Shown piece by piece: positions 8,292-15,276 of a stretch of DNA of 64,000 nucleotides. The stretch is from CAMLQK01 sp035690865 (lineage in GTDB: Bacteria > Patescibacteriota > Saccharimonadia > Saccharimonadales > UBA4665): the NCBI GenBank assembly GCA_035690865.1, contig DASSKE010000003.1, positions 124,001 through 188,000 on the forward strand, in the 5' to 3' direction. Each line of letters begins with the position of its first letter. The stretch's first letter is position 1. The notes under the pieces are model-generated. The model searched no databases and was not told the DNA's origin. It worked only from the letters and a program-made list of their open reading frames with translations. Position numbers and translations under genes: made by a program.

Positions 8292-9949
8292 CCCTGCACA
8301 CTGTAGTTAATCACATATGTGTCGGCTGCCTGGCCATCACTCGGGGCGGTGGCTACGCCAATGTCAAAAAAACCGGCGTTTGTAGAAGCAACATATACAC
8401 CCAGGGCTGCCGTGGCAGCATTAGCAGGTGTAAGAGTAATAACAGGCGCCGCGGCAAAGTTCGTTTCAAAGCTAATGCCACCAACCGTACCGGTAGTTGC
8501 CCCCGTGCCCGTTCCAAACGAAAAGACACCGTAAAGATCATTGCCGCTGCCACCTACCGCTGGTGCGCCACTTCCACGCGCTGTGTCACCATAGCGTGAA
8601 GTTGTTGCGCCGTTAATGGCGTGCTCAATAAGTTGCTCGCTCTGTTCAAGTACTAACACGCCGCTATCAATAAAGGCCGGCGTGTTTATTTTATCTATGC
8701 GATTGCCTACAAACCGGCAGTGCAATACGCCTCCACTGGAGTTCGCGGCAGCAACACCCAAACCCACACTCGTGGGGGAATCGGGACCAATCAGAGCATT
8801 GCTGCTAACAACCAGATGAGCATTAGCTTGGCCACTACCAGAGGTAGCACCTATGTACTCGTAACCGCCTACGGTTGCTGATGGCTCGCTGCAACCAATA
8901 AAGTTGTTGGCTACGATAGTTGCCGCTCCGTCCAGTTGCGAAACATATATGCCGTCGTAATACTCGCCAGCCGTAGCTTCGTTGCCAAAGTCCTCAATAT
9001 AGTTAGTCTGTACCACCGTCCCGTAGCAGTTAGAAAGATGCATGCCATGTTGCTGAATGGTGTATAGGTGGTTGCGAGTAAATTCCCAGCCCGCTGCTCG
9101 CGCAAATTGCATCCCGCATCCCGTGGTCTGCGAGATAAAATTGTGTACACAATAGCCGTCCTGGTTGCTAATAGAGTTGGCGCTTATCTGATGAATGCCG
9201 TCGGCATCAGGGTTCTCAATTTTGTTCAGTACCACCCAGTTTTCGGAACAGCTGTTGCTTACTACAGTGCCGTCATCTGTGGTATCCGTGAGCAGAATGC
9301 CATGTGTCGATACATTACTAATAAGACACGAGGTAATCGAGGAGTTAAAATTAACCAGCACAATGCCGCAGGCCGTGGAGCCGCTGTTATTACTTGCGTT
9401 ACCATCGAGCGCCAAGTTGGCAATAGCAATCGGGTCGTCGCAAGTAGCTGCGTTGGTAGCCCAGGCTTGTGCTACAAGCAAACCGGTTACACCAACCGTG
9501 CCGGTTATATTGGCTCCATCTTTCTGCTTAATAAGAGCGCCGCCATTGCTGCCGGCAAAGGCTGTGCCGCCGCCCACATACGCACGGTCGGGCAGTAAGA
9601 TAAGAGCATTGCTTATCGCGTATGTTCCGGCAGGAAAGAAAATAGTCGCCCCCGCCGCAGAGCTGTCAATTGCGCCTTGAATTGCCGCCGTGTCATCGGT
9701 GGATCCGTCGCCGGTCGCGCCGTGATGCCGCACATTTACTACCAGGCTGTCTTCGTCAACTTTGCCAGCGAGCGCACTGACCAGATTTTGAATCTTGCTT
9801 TGCGCAATAGCCGCTCCAGAGGCGATATGAGCATTGGTTATGTATCCATTCTGCAAATTGCCATCGGTGGTATGCGCCACGTTCAAAAAGTCGTTAAGAA
9901 CCGTGCCCCACGCACCTACATCTTGTCCTGGAACTGGCAATCGGCTCAC
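8288..9949 (-). CDS. Pectate-lyase-like right-handed beta-helix protein
   Basis: A 553-aa protein. Residues about 1-65 look like the short trimerising N-terminus of phage tail or fibre proteins (LPVPGQDVGAWGTVLNDFL; NAHIASGAAIAQSKIQNLV). Residues about 70-110 carry the pectate-lyase-3 signature (VRHHGATGDGSTDDTAAIQG, then AGATIFFPAGTY). Parallel beta-helix repeats rich in Asn, Gly and Ser run to about 430, and a beta-rich C-terminal domain (about 455-553) ends in YVINYSVQG. No signal peptide is visible. The GTG start at 9949 has GGAGG (9960-9964) and a strong promoter. It could be a surface or tail-spike-like glycan-binding protein or lyase. It is likely an accessory gene, isolated on the minus strand. 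Confidence 0.7.
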   Translation of the reverse strand: MSRLPVPGQDVGAWGTVLNDFLNVAHTTDGNLQNGYITNAHIASGAAIAQSKIQNLVSALAGKVDEDSLVVNVRHHGATGDGSTDDTAAIQGAIDSSAAGATIFFPAGTYAISNALILLPDRAYVGGGTAFAGSNGGALIKQKDGANITGTVGVTGLLVAQAWATNAATCDDPIAIANLALDGNASNNSGSTACGIVLVNFNSSITSCLISNVSTHGILLTDTTDDGTVVSNSCSENWVVLNKIENPDADGIHQISANSISNQDGYCVHNFISQTTGCGMQFARAAGWEFTRNHLYTIQQHGMHLSNCYGTVVQTNYIEDFGNEATAGEYYDGIYVSQLDGAATIVANNFIGCSEPSATVGGYEYIGATSGSGQANAHLVVSSNALIGPDSPTSVGLGVAAANSSGGVLHCRFVGNRIDKINTPAFIDSGVLVLEQSEQLIEHAINGATTSRYGDTARGSGAPAVGGSGNDLYGVFSFGTGTGATTGTVGGISFETNFAAAPVITLTPANAATAALGVYVASTNAGFFDIGVATAPSDGQAADTYVINYSVQG

Positions 9950-9978
9950 GCTTTTAGCACCTCCACTCGTTACTTCTT

Positions 9979-10007
9979 ATGCTAAAGGAGCGTTTCCTCG
10001 CTGTCAA
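9979..10007 (-). promoter_or_regulatory. Promoter of the beta-helix gene
   Basis: On the minus strand, TTGACA (10002-10007) and TAGCAT (9979-9984) are separated by exactly 17 bp. The transcript would have a short leader containing GGAGG before GTG 9949. Confidence 0.7.
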
Positions 10008-10031
10008 ATACACGCTCAAACAGATGGGGGA

Positions 10032-10060
10032 TTGAAAAGTTAAGCGTAATGTGGTATTGT
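10032..10060 (+). promoter_or_regulatory. Promoter of the 10094 gene
   Basis: TTGAAA (10032-10037), a 17-bp spacer and TATTGT (10055-10060) preceded by TGG (an extended -10). It gives a leader of about 27 nt with AAAGGAG before ATG 10094. Confidence 0.65.
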
Positions 10061-10093
10061 TTAAGGTGTTAGAGAGCTGGCAAAGGAGCCTCC

Positions 10094-10651
10094 ATGAAAT
10101 ACTTTATTGGATTTTTACTGAGTATCGGCCTAATTGTAGGTGTTTTCTTGTTAGTTCTAAACGGCTTTAAGAGCACCAGCAAGCCTAAAGCTCCTACTAC
10201 CGCGCTCGTTTCTTATGCTGATACTTCACGCGAAGTACAGATGACCGTGGTGGGGGCCATTAGCGCCGACCAAACCCACAACGAAATCCGCATTACTGTT
10301 GGTCGCAGTCGCACTACTATGCAAATTATCCAAGGCTACAACGGCCAGGTTCTTAAGAGCCAAAGCTACGATAATAACGAGTCATCTTACGCCGAGTTCT
10401 TGCGTGCGCTTGACCTTAATGGCTACACACGGGGCGTAAAGAATCCCGACCTCGAAGACGACCGTGGTTTCTGTGCCACTGGTAAACGCTACAGCTTTGA
10501 CATCATTGATGGCGCAGATGTAAAGCAACACTACTGGACAACAACCTGTAGCGGACGCGGTAACTTTAAGGGTAACCGCCCGCAAATTGAAGCACTATTC
10601 GACCGCCAAGTGCCAGACTATGGCACCATGATTCAGGGCATCGCCTTTTAA
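10094..10651 (+). CDS. Membrane-anchored small protein of unknown function
   Basis: A 185-aa protein with a single N-terminal hydrophobic segment (residues 3-24, YFIGFLLSIGLIVGVFLLVL) and then an extracytoplasmic domain. The domain starts with a Lys/Thr/Pro linker and contains two cysteines (CATGKRYSF and TTTCSGRG) that could form a disulphide. I do not recognise the family. The start has a good SD (AAAGGAG) and a leadered promoter. It is transcribed divergently from the beta-helix gene, and its end lies 9 nt from the convergent small gene at 10661. Confidence 0.7.
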   Translation: MKYFIGFLLSIGLIVGVFLLVLNGFKSTSKPKAPTTALVSYADTSREVQMTVVGAISADQTHNEIRITVGRSRTTMQIIQGYNGQVLKSQSYDNNESSYAEFLRALDLNGYTRGVKNPDLEDDRGFCATGKRYSFDIIDGADVKQHYWTTTCSGRGNFKGNRPQIEALFDRQVPDYGTMIQGIAF

Positions 10652-10660
10652 TCTAGCTGT

Positions 10661-10900
10661 TTAAGCAATTCGCAATACCAGGCGCTTAGTGGTTTTAGCT
10701 GCTGCTTGCAGTTGTACAATCCGTAGACGAAGCATCGCGGCCAGCGGGGCGCTCCGCACAGTAATAATCAGCGATTCTCCCTGGAGGCTCACACTACACG
10801 GTGCATTAAACTGCTCGGTAACAAACCGCTTAATGGCCGTAATCTCATCCGGCATTTCCGGCATTTGCCTGTTCTTGAGAAGGTCCCCCAGCTGTTCCAT
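10661..10900 (-). CDS. Small DUF721/DciA-like protein
   Basis: A 79-aa basic protein from the ATG at 10900 (MEQLGDLLKN). An upstream extension to 10969 is in frame but would run through the promoter. The C-terminal part (VSLQGESLIITVRSAPLAAM, then LRLRIVQLQAA) resembles the end of DUF721/DciA proteins, which assist loading of the replicative helicase. The match is short and I hold it loosely. The start is chosen because TATACT ends 6 nt upstream with no SD, giving a leaderless mRNA, symmetrical with the divergent gene at 10949. Confidence 0.5.
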   Translation of the reverse strand: MEQLGDLLKNRQMPEMPDEITAIKRFVTEQFNAPCSVSLQGESLIITVRSAPLAAMLRLRIVQLQAAAKTTKRLVLRIA

Positions 10901-10905
10901 ATTTT

Positions 10906-10940
10906 TAGTATACGTCTTTGATGCAAAAAATCGTATACTA
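10906..10940. promoter_or_regulatory. Symmetric divergent promoter
   Basis: Two perfect 9-bp arms, TAGTATACG (10906-10914) and CGTATACTA (10932-10940), flank 17 bp. Each arm contains a TATACT -10 facing outwards, ending 6 nt before the minus-strand ATG (10900) and 9 nt before the plus-strand ATG (10949). Both transcripts would be leaderless. Confidence 0.65.
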
Positions 10941-10948
10941 CTAAGGTT

Positions 10949-11551
10949 ATGAGACAGACTTCCGAGCAAAAAAGCCGCTCACGGTTTATGCGTGGTATTC
11001 ACCGGCATCCAACACTTTCGGCCTCGTTGGCGGCGAGCGTGCTCGTTGTTGGTGGCATCGAGTACAAGGCATATAGCGACAACTGGACAACAGACGTGCC
11101 CGCAGGCAGCTGCTTTTCGCCGGTGGCGCATAGTAGAACCTACCGAGACCCGCGGGTGAATATGCCTTCGGTATGGGCTGGTGTAGGTGTTTCTGGCGTC
11201 ATCGCTTCGGGTGAACTCCCTGAGGGTGCCCGGGGTGTTCAGGCTAGCTTTAAGTCTCCAGAGGCAGGCGACCAGGCCTGGCAGGACAACACTAGCGACC
11301 TTATTACGCCCAACACTACCGGTTTCTTTGCGCTTAAAATGGCTATCGGCCCCGGCAGCGTGCAATTTGGGGTGCGCGTTGTTGCGGAGCAAGGGTCGCC
11401 ACTTTGTAACTCAGCCCCTGAGGTAACCTTTTACTATGCCAACCAGGCCTCATATGCGAGTGCTTCGGGCCAGCTCCCCTGGGTGAATCCGGTCAACGGG
11501 CCCGTTAATATACTCTTGGCAATGAATGCACCACAAAAAGGAGGTTTGTAA
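10949..11551 (+). CDS. Predicted membrane-anchored or secreted protein, unknown
   Basis: A 200-aa protein with a basic N-terminus and one hydrophobic segment (about residues 22-40, LSASLAASVLVVGGIEY), then an exported, probably beta-sandwich-like domain with two cysteines (SCFSP, LCNSAP). No family is recognised. It starts with a -10 (TATACT) 9 nt upstream and no SD. Its TAA overlaps the ATG of mutM by one base, and its last codons (AAAAGGAGG) supply the mutM SD, so the two are co-translated although the roles look unrelated. Confidence 0.65.
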   Translation: MRQTSEQKSRSRFMRGIHRHPTLSASLAASVLVVGGIEYKAYSDNWTTDVPAGSCFSPVAHSRTYRDPRVNMPSVWAGVGVSGVIASGELPEGARGVQASFKSPEAGDQAWQDNTSDLITPNTTGFFALKMAIGPGSVQFGVRVVAEQGSPLCNSAPEVTFYYANQASYASASGQLPWVNPVNGPVNILLAMNAPQKGGL

Positions 11552-12441
11552 TGCCTGAACTACCAGAAGTAGAGACAGTACGCATTGGGCTGCAAGGGTT
11601 TTTGCCGGGCAAGGTTGTAAAAAGCGTAGCACATGACTGGCCTAAAGGTTTCCCCAACAGCGAGACAGATGTGCGCCAGTTTCTGCAGGGTGCTACTATC
11701 AGTGCAGTACGCCGTAGAGCCAAAGTACTTATTATCGATCTGAGCACCAACTACTCAATTATTATTCACCTTAAAATGACCGGTCAGCTCGTATATGTGG
11801 GAACGGGCGAACGTTTTGGTGCTGGCCACCCTAATGACAGCTTAGTGTCTGCCTTGCCAGACAAAACGACCCGTGTAACGTTTACTTTTACCGACGGTAG
11901 TAGCCTCTTCTTTAACGACCAGCGCAAGTTTGGCTGGGTTCGTCTTTTACCGACGCCAGCTATTGCAGAGTTAGAGTTCTTTAAAAAAGTTGGCCCCGAG
12001 CCTTTGGCTAGCGACTTCTTGGATACCGATTTTATCGCCCGACTGCAACGCCGTAGTAAGAGTGCGATAAAAGCCGTATTGCTAGATCAGACAGTGGTCG
12101 CCGGAGTGGGGAACATTTATGCCGACGAGTCTTTGTGGGCGGCAGGTATTCATCCCGAAACTAAGGTGGCAGATATTTCGTCAGCCAAGCTCAAAAAGTT
12201 ATACAAAGTTTTACGTGACGTTTTGCAGTTGAGCATTGAAAAAGGTGGCTCAACCGACCGCAATTACGTAAATGCCGAGGGCAAAAAGGGCAGCTACCTG
12301 AATGTAGCGCGGGTATTCCGCCGCGAAGGCCAGGGATGTCCAACTTGCGGCGCACCGATAATTAAACGACGGGTGGCAGGGCGCGGCACACACATCTGCT
12401 TGCACTGCCAGCCACCAATGCCATACGCAAAGGCCGTGTAA
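11551..12441 (+). CDS. mutM: Formamidopyrimidine-DNA glycosylase (Fpg/MutM)
   Basis: A 296-aa bifunctional glycosylase/AP lyase that removes 8-oxoguanine and other oxidised purines. The N-terminal Pro nucleophile and Glu are present after Met removal (MPELPEVETVR). The helix-two-turn-helix segment reads DQTVVAGVGNIYADESLW, and a C-terminal zinc finger has four cysteines (CPTCGAPI, then HICLHC). Length fits the family. A very strong SD (AAAAGGAGG) precedes ATG 11551, which overlaps the upstream stop. holA follows with its own -10. Confidence 0.97.
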   Translation: MPELPEVETVRIGLQGFLPGKVVKSVAHDWPKGFPNSETDVRQFLQGATISAVRRRAKVLIIDLSTNYSIIIHLKMTGQLVYVGTGERFGAGHPNDSLVSALPDKTTRVTFTFTDGSSLFFNDQRKFGWVRLLPTPAIAELEFFKKVGPEPLASDFLDTDFIARLQRRSKSAIKAVLLDQTVVAGVGNIYADESLWAAGIHPETKVADISSAKLKKLYKVLRDVLQLSIEKGGSTDRNYVNAEGKKGSYLNVARVFRREGQGCPTCGAPIIKRRVAGRGTHICLHCQPPMPYAKAV

Positions 12442-12446
12442 CAGGG

Positions 12447-12452
12447 TAGAAT
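12447..12452 (+). promoter_or_regulatory. -10 element of holA
   Basis: TAGAAT ends 7 nt before ATG 12460 with no SD sequence. A leaderless transcript is predicted; there is no clear -35. Confidence 0.45.
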
Positions 12453-12459
12453 TCAAGCT

Positions 12460-13380
12460 ATGATCACCACGCTTACTGGCTCTAACGATTTTATGCGCAA
12501 CGCCGAGCTGCGCGCCATGACGCAGAAGGTTGTTTCTGAGTTTGGCGACATGGCCGTCGAACGTCTTGACGGCGCCTCGGCCAGTAGCGATGCCATGTTG
12601 GGCGCGCTCCAAAGCCCGCCGTTCTTAACTGCCCGTAAGTTAGTAATTCTGCGTGAACCGGGGCAACAAAAGGCCTTTGCCGAAGGGCTAGAGCAGGCTG
12701 CCAAGACTATTCCCGAACAGACCGATGTTATTTTGGTTGAACCTAAACTCGACAAACGTCTCGGCTATTACAAATTTCTTAAAAAGCACACAACCATGCA
12801 GGAATGCGCCGAACTTGATGGCGCCGCGCTTACTCGCTGGGCAACAGCTTTTGTTAAAGAGCGGGGGGGCACTTTGGAGCCTGCTGCCAGCCGCGAGCTT
12901 TTGAACCGCTGTGGATCTCAGCAGCAGATCATGCATACCGAGTTGCAAAAACTACTGGCTTTTAGCCCGGACATTACGCTTTCTACCGTGCAACTTCTTA
13001 CGCCACACTTGCCGCAAAGCACCGTTTTTACTCTGCTTGATGCCGCTTTTGCCGGCAAGACCAAACAGGCTCTTGCCCTGTACGATGAGCAGCGATCACT
13101 CAAAGTAGAGCCGCTGGCTATTCTCGCTATGATGGCCTGGCAGCTGCATATTCTGGCTCTGGTAAAGACCGCTGGCTCGCGTACCGCCGACGCTATTGCC
13201 AAGGAAGCAAAAGTAAGCCCATTTGTGGTCCGAAAAACCCAAGGATTGGCACGCTCTATGAGTCTTGCCCACCTTAAAAAGCGCATCGCTATGCTTCTTG
13301 AGATTGATCTGCGCCTCAAACGCGAGAGTCTTGATGCTGACGAAGCAATGCGTCTTTATCTGTTATCGCTGGCATCGTAA
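12460..13380 (+). CDS. holA: DNA polymerase III delta subunit
   Basis: A 306-aa clamp-loader subunit that opens the beta clamp. The N-terminal RecA-like region has no P-loop, as expected for delta, and contains the usual PPFLTARKLVILREP strand. A lid-like helical domain and a C-terminal helical collar follow (QSTVFTLLDAAFAGKTKQAL; ILAMMAWQLHILALVK; LARSMSLAHLKKRIAMLL; MRLYLLSLAS). The rpsT gene downstream on the opposite strand is a common neighbour of holA in bacteria. Start ATG 12460 is consistent with the leaderless -10. Confidence 0.9.
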   Translation: MITTLTGSNDFMRNAELRAMTQKVVSEFGDMAVERLDGASASSDAMLGALQSPPFLTARKLVILREPGQQKAFAEGLEQAAKTIPEQTDVILVEPKLDKRLGYYKFLKKHTTMQECAELDGAALTRWATAFVKERGGTLEPAASRELLNRCGSQQQIMHTELQKLLAFSPDITLSTVQLLTPHLPQSTVFTLLDAAFAGKTKQALALYDEQRSLKVEPLAILAMMAWQLHILALVKTAGSRTADAIAKEAKVSPFVVRKTQGLARSMSLAHLKKRIAMLLEIDLRLKRESLDADEAMRLYLLSLAS

Positions 13381-13404
13381 GAGGTTGCGTACCAAGGCAA
13401 ACAG

Positions 13405-13413
13405 TGGTAGATT
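13405..13413 (+). promoter_or_regulatory. Extended -10 for the 13422 gene
   Basis: TG-G-TAGATT ends 8 nt before ATG 13422; no SD sequence is present. Confidence 0.45.
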
Positions 13414-13421
13414 GATAACTT

Positions 13422-14666
13422 ATGCACGAAAAGAACCCCCCGCAGGCAATACCCAAAAGTGATCACCCGGTGAGCGACTTGCTCCAAACAGAGCGATGGC
13501 CACGCCGGGGTATAGATGAAGTCGATGGCCCGCTGCGAATAATGCTCGACCAGCTTGCTTCTATACAGGGCTATTTTCCTGCAGCCGAGGCACCTACTAC
13601 GGGGAATGGCTTCGATACCCATAGTTCTCCCGCCGACAATACCACGCGTTATGCGTTGTTTAAGTTGGCTGTTACGCTGCAAACATGGGGGCTGTCGCAC
13701 GAAGCACGTATAGCTGATACCTTTGTTGATATCTGCAAAAAAGGCCGTCAGTGGTTCTTGGCCAAGGAAGAAAGCTTGGGTGCGGTTGAAGACCCGCAGC
13801 AAACACCGCAACAGGCGCTATTGCCATTCCAGCTTGTTCCGGGCCGTCGGCTCTTTGCCGGGATGCTCGCAGAATATGCTACCGAAAATCCAGAGCAAAC
13901 TCGAAAAGCCTACGACGAATGTTATGCGCAGCAGGCTGAAGCGTACCGCGCAAGCTTACGCAGATACATGGATTCTTCTAGGGATACAATTGATGAAGCG
14001 TACAACGAAGCATGCACCCGGATTCCTGATACTTGCGTCACCGTGCGTCAAGACATTGCGGTCGACACCGTCGAGAAGATCGAAGAGCATATGCAAGAAG
14101 TACGCCGTGTTATGGCTTTGGCTGTGGTACAGGGTAGGGGTGACGATGAGCAAGCGGTGCGTTTCTTAAAGCAGACCGACGGAATTATTGCCAGTATACT
14201 CGAAGCGAGCAAAACCGACCCGGACATCCGCCGACGGATTGGCGAATTATTACTGCGACAGGGAACTGTTCCTTCGGTGGCAGAAGTATATGCCAAAGCC
14301 CGCGAGATCTTTACGCGTCATATGGTAGACGGTTTACATAACGCGCTCGTTCGCGAAGCCGATACGCTTACGGCCGGTAGGTCACGCAGGAGTGACCTCA
14401 TGCCGGTGCCCGTTAAATTGCCTTCGAGTAGCGAAGGATATAGCAGCAAAGCGGTGGCCTATGCGCAAAGAACCCTCGAAGACTTGGCTGCCAGTGGTAT
14501 TACTACCATTGGTGATCTCTTTAATCAGGCTCGCCGCAGATTGCACCCTGACCAAAGCGGCATGTCTGATACGTTTGCGTATCTGACGATGCTTCACCAG
14601 GAGGGCTTGCTCGCGTCGTATATCAAAACAGAGGGCCAAGGCCAACAAAAAACCGCCCAGCAATAG
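13422..14666 (+). CDS. Helical protein with a C-terminal HPD (J-domain-like) motif, unknown
   Basis: A 414-aa mostly helical, charged protein with no membrane segment. I recognise no family over residues 1-340. The last 70 residues contain LFNQARRRLHPDQSG, with HPD at 375-377, followed by a helix (SDTFAYLTMLHQEGLL). This matches helix II, the HPD loop and helix III of DnaJ-type J domains, which stimulate Hsp70, although helix I is unclear. It could therefore be a co-chaperone-like protein, but HPD alone is weak evidence. Its stop lies inside the bidirectional terminator shared with rpsT. Confidence 0.55.
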   Translation: MHEKNPPQAIPKSDHPVSDLLQTERWPRRGIDEVDGPLRIMLDQLASIQGYFPAAEAPTTGNGFDTHSSPADNTTRYALFKLAVTLQTWGLSHEARIADTFVDICKKGRQWFLAKEESLGAVEDPQQTPQQALLPFQLVPGRRLFAGMLAEYATENPEQTRKAYDECYAQQAEAYRASLRRYMDSSRDTIDEAYNEACTRIPDTCVTVRQDIAVDTVEKIEEHMQEVRRVMALAVVQGRGDDEQAVRFLKQTDGIIASILEASKTDPDIRRRIGELLLRQGTVPSVAEVYAKAREIFTRHMVDGLHNALVREADTLTAGRSRRSDLMPVPVKLPSSSEGYSSKAVAYAQRTLEDLAASGITTIGDLFNQARRRLHPDQSGMSDTFAYLTMLHQEGLLASYIKTEGQGQQKTAQQ

Positions 14667-14676
14667 GGCGGTTTTT
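14648..14676. terminator. Bidirectional intrinsic terminator
   Basis: Perfect 11-bp stem, AAAAACCGCCC (14648-14658) and GGGCGGTTTTT (14666-14676), with a 7-nt loop. T-runs on both strands serve the 13422 gene (+) and rpsT (-). The stop codon of the + gene is in the hairpin. Confidence 0.9.
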
Positions 14677-14693
14677 GCTAAACGAGCTGAAAG

Positions 14694-15095
14694 TTATTTC
14701 TTAGCAGCTGGTTTTTTAGCTGGTGCTTTTTTAGCGGCAGGCTTCTTTGCAGGAGCGGCTTTTTTAACAGCAGCTTTCGGAGCAGCCTTAGCTTTGGCGA
14801 CTTCCTTTTTAACAGCAGGCTTGTCGGCTACGCCGGCAGCAGCTTTAGCAGCTTTGCTCAGCTGGCTCTTCTTGCGAGCAACCTTGTTCTTGTGCATAAC
14901 GTTCTTTTTAGCAGCTTTGTCGAGGGCACTTTGTGCTTCGCCGTGGCTTTTTGCAACGTCTGCTTTCTTACCACCGGTGATAGCACGGTGAAAAGCTTTT
15001 ACAGCGCTTTTAAGCGAGCGCTTGGTTTTACTGTTGCGGATAGCAGCTTTTTCGGCTGTACGTACCCGCTTCTTTGCTGATTTGATAATTGGCAT
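14694..15095 (-). CDS. rpsT: 30S ribosomal protein S20 with a long Lys/Ala/Pro tail
   Basis: A 133-aa protein. Residues 1-85 are typical S20, binding 16S rRNA helices (MPIIKSAKKRVRTAEKAAIRN, then KSAVKAFHRAI, HKNKVARKKSQLSK). Residues 88-133 form a Lys/Ala/Pro-rich extension with repeated PAKKPAAKK units, like histone-H1-type tails; S20 usually ends near residue 85-90. The tail is disordered and nucleic-acid-binding in character. It lies convergent to the 13422 gene and is transcribed from an extended -10 at 15123-15131, with AAAGGT as a weak SD. Confidence 0.93.
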   Translation of the reverse strand: MPIIKSAKKRVRTAEKAAIRNSKTKRSLKSAVKAFHRAITGGKKADVAKSHGEAQSALDKAAKKNVMHKNKVARKKSQLSKAAKAAAGVADKPAVKKEVAKAKAAPKAAVKKAAPAKKPAAKKAPAKKPAAKK

Positions 15096-15122
15096 GTTAA
15101 AGCGTACCTTTACTTACGTTTT

Positions 15123-15131
15123 ACTGTATCA
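15123..15131 (-). promoter_or_regulatory. Extended -10 promoter of rpsT
   Basis: On the minus strand TG-A-TACAGT, about 27 nt upstream of the rpsT ATG. The leader carries AAAGGT. Confidence 0.5.
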
Positions 15132-15163
15132 GAGGTAAACTATACATCATTAGGGGTAATTTG

Positions 15164-15177
15164 TAAACCTAGGTTTA
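15164..15177. promoter_or_regulatory. 14-bp perfect palindrome, possible operator
   Basis: TAAACCTAGGTTTA is fully self-complementary and sits in the divergent intergenic region between rpsT and the 15277 gene. It could bind a dimeric regulator; no partner can be named. Confidence 0.35.
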
Positions 15178-15276
15178 ACACGTACTGGTATATCTGTAGC
15201 CATAGGAGGTAAAAAAATCTCGACAAGCTAATGCTTATATGCTACGCTTGAGGCAAAAGGCAAGGAAAAAACAAAA

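Noticed and set aside
9068..9680. Two overlapping plus-strand open frames of 160-176 codons opposite the beta-helix gene
   Set aside because: The minus-strand protein has clear family signatures; the opposite frames have none and arise from its repetitive codons.
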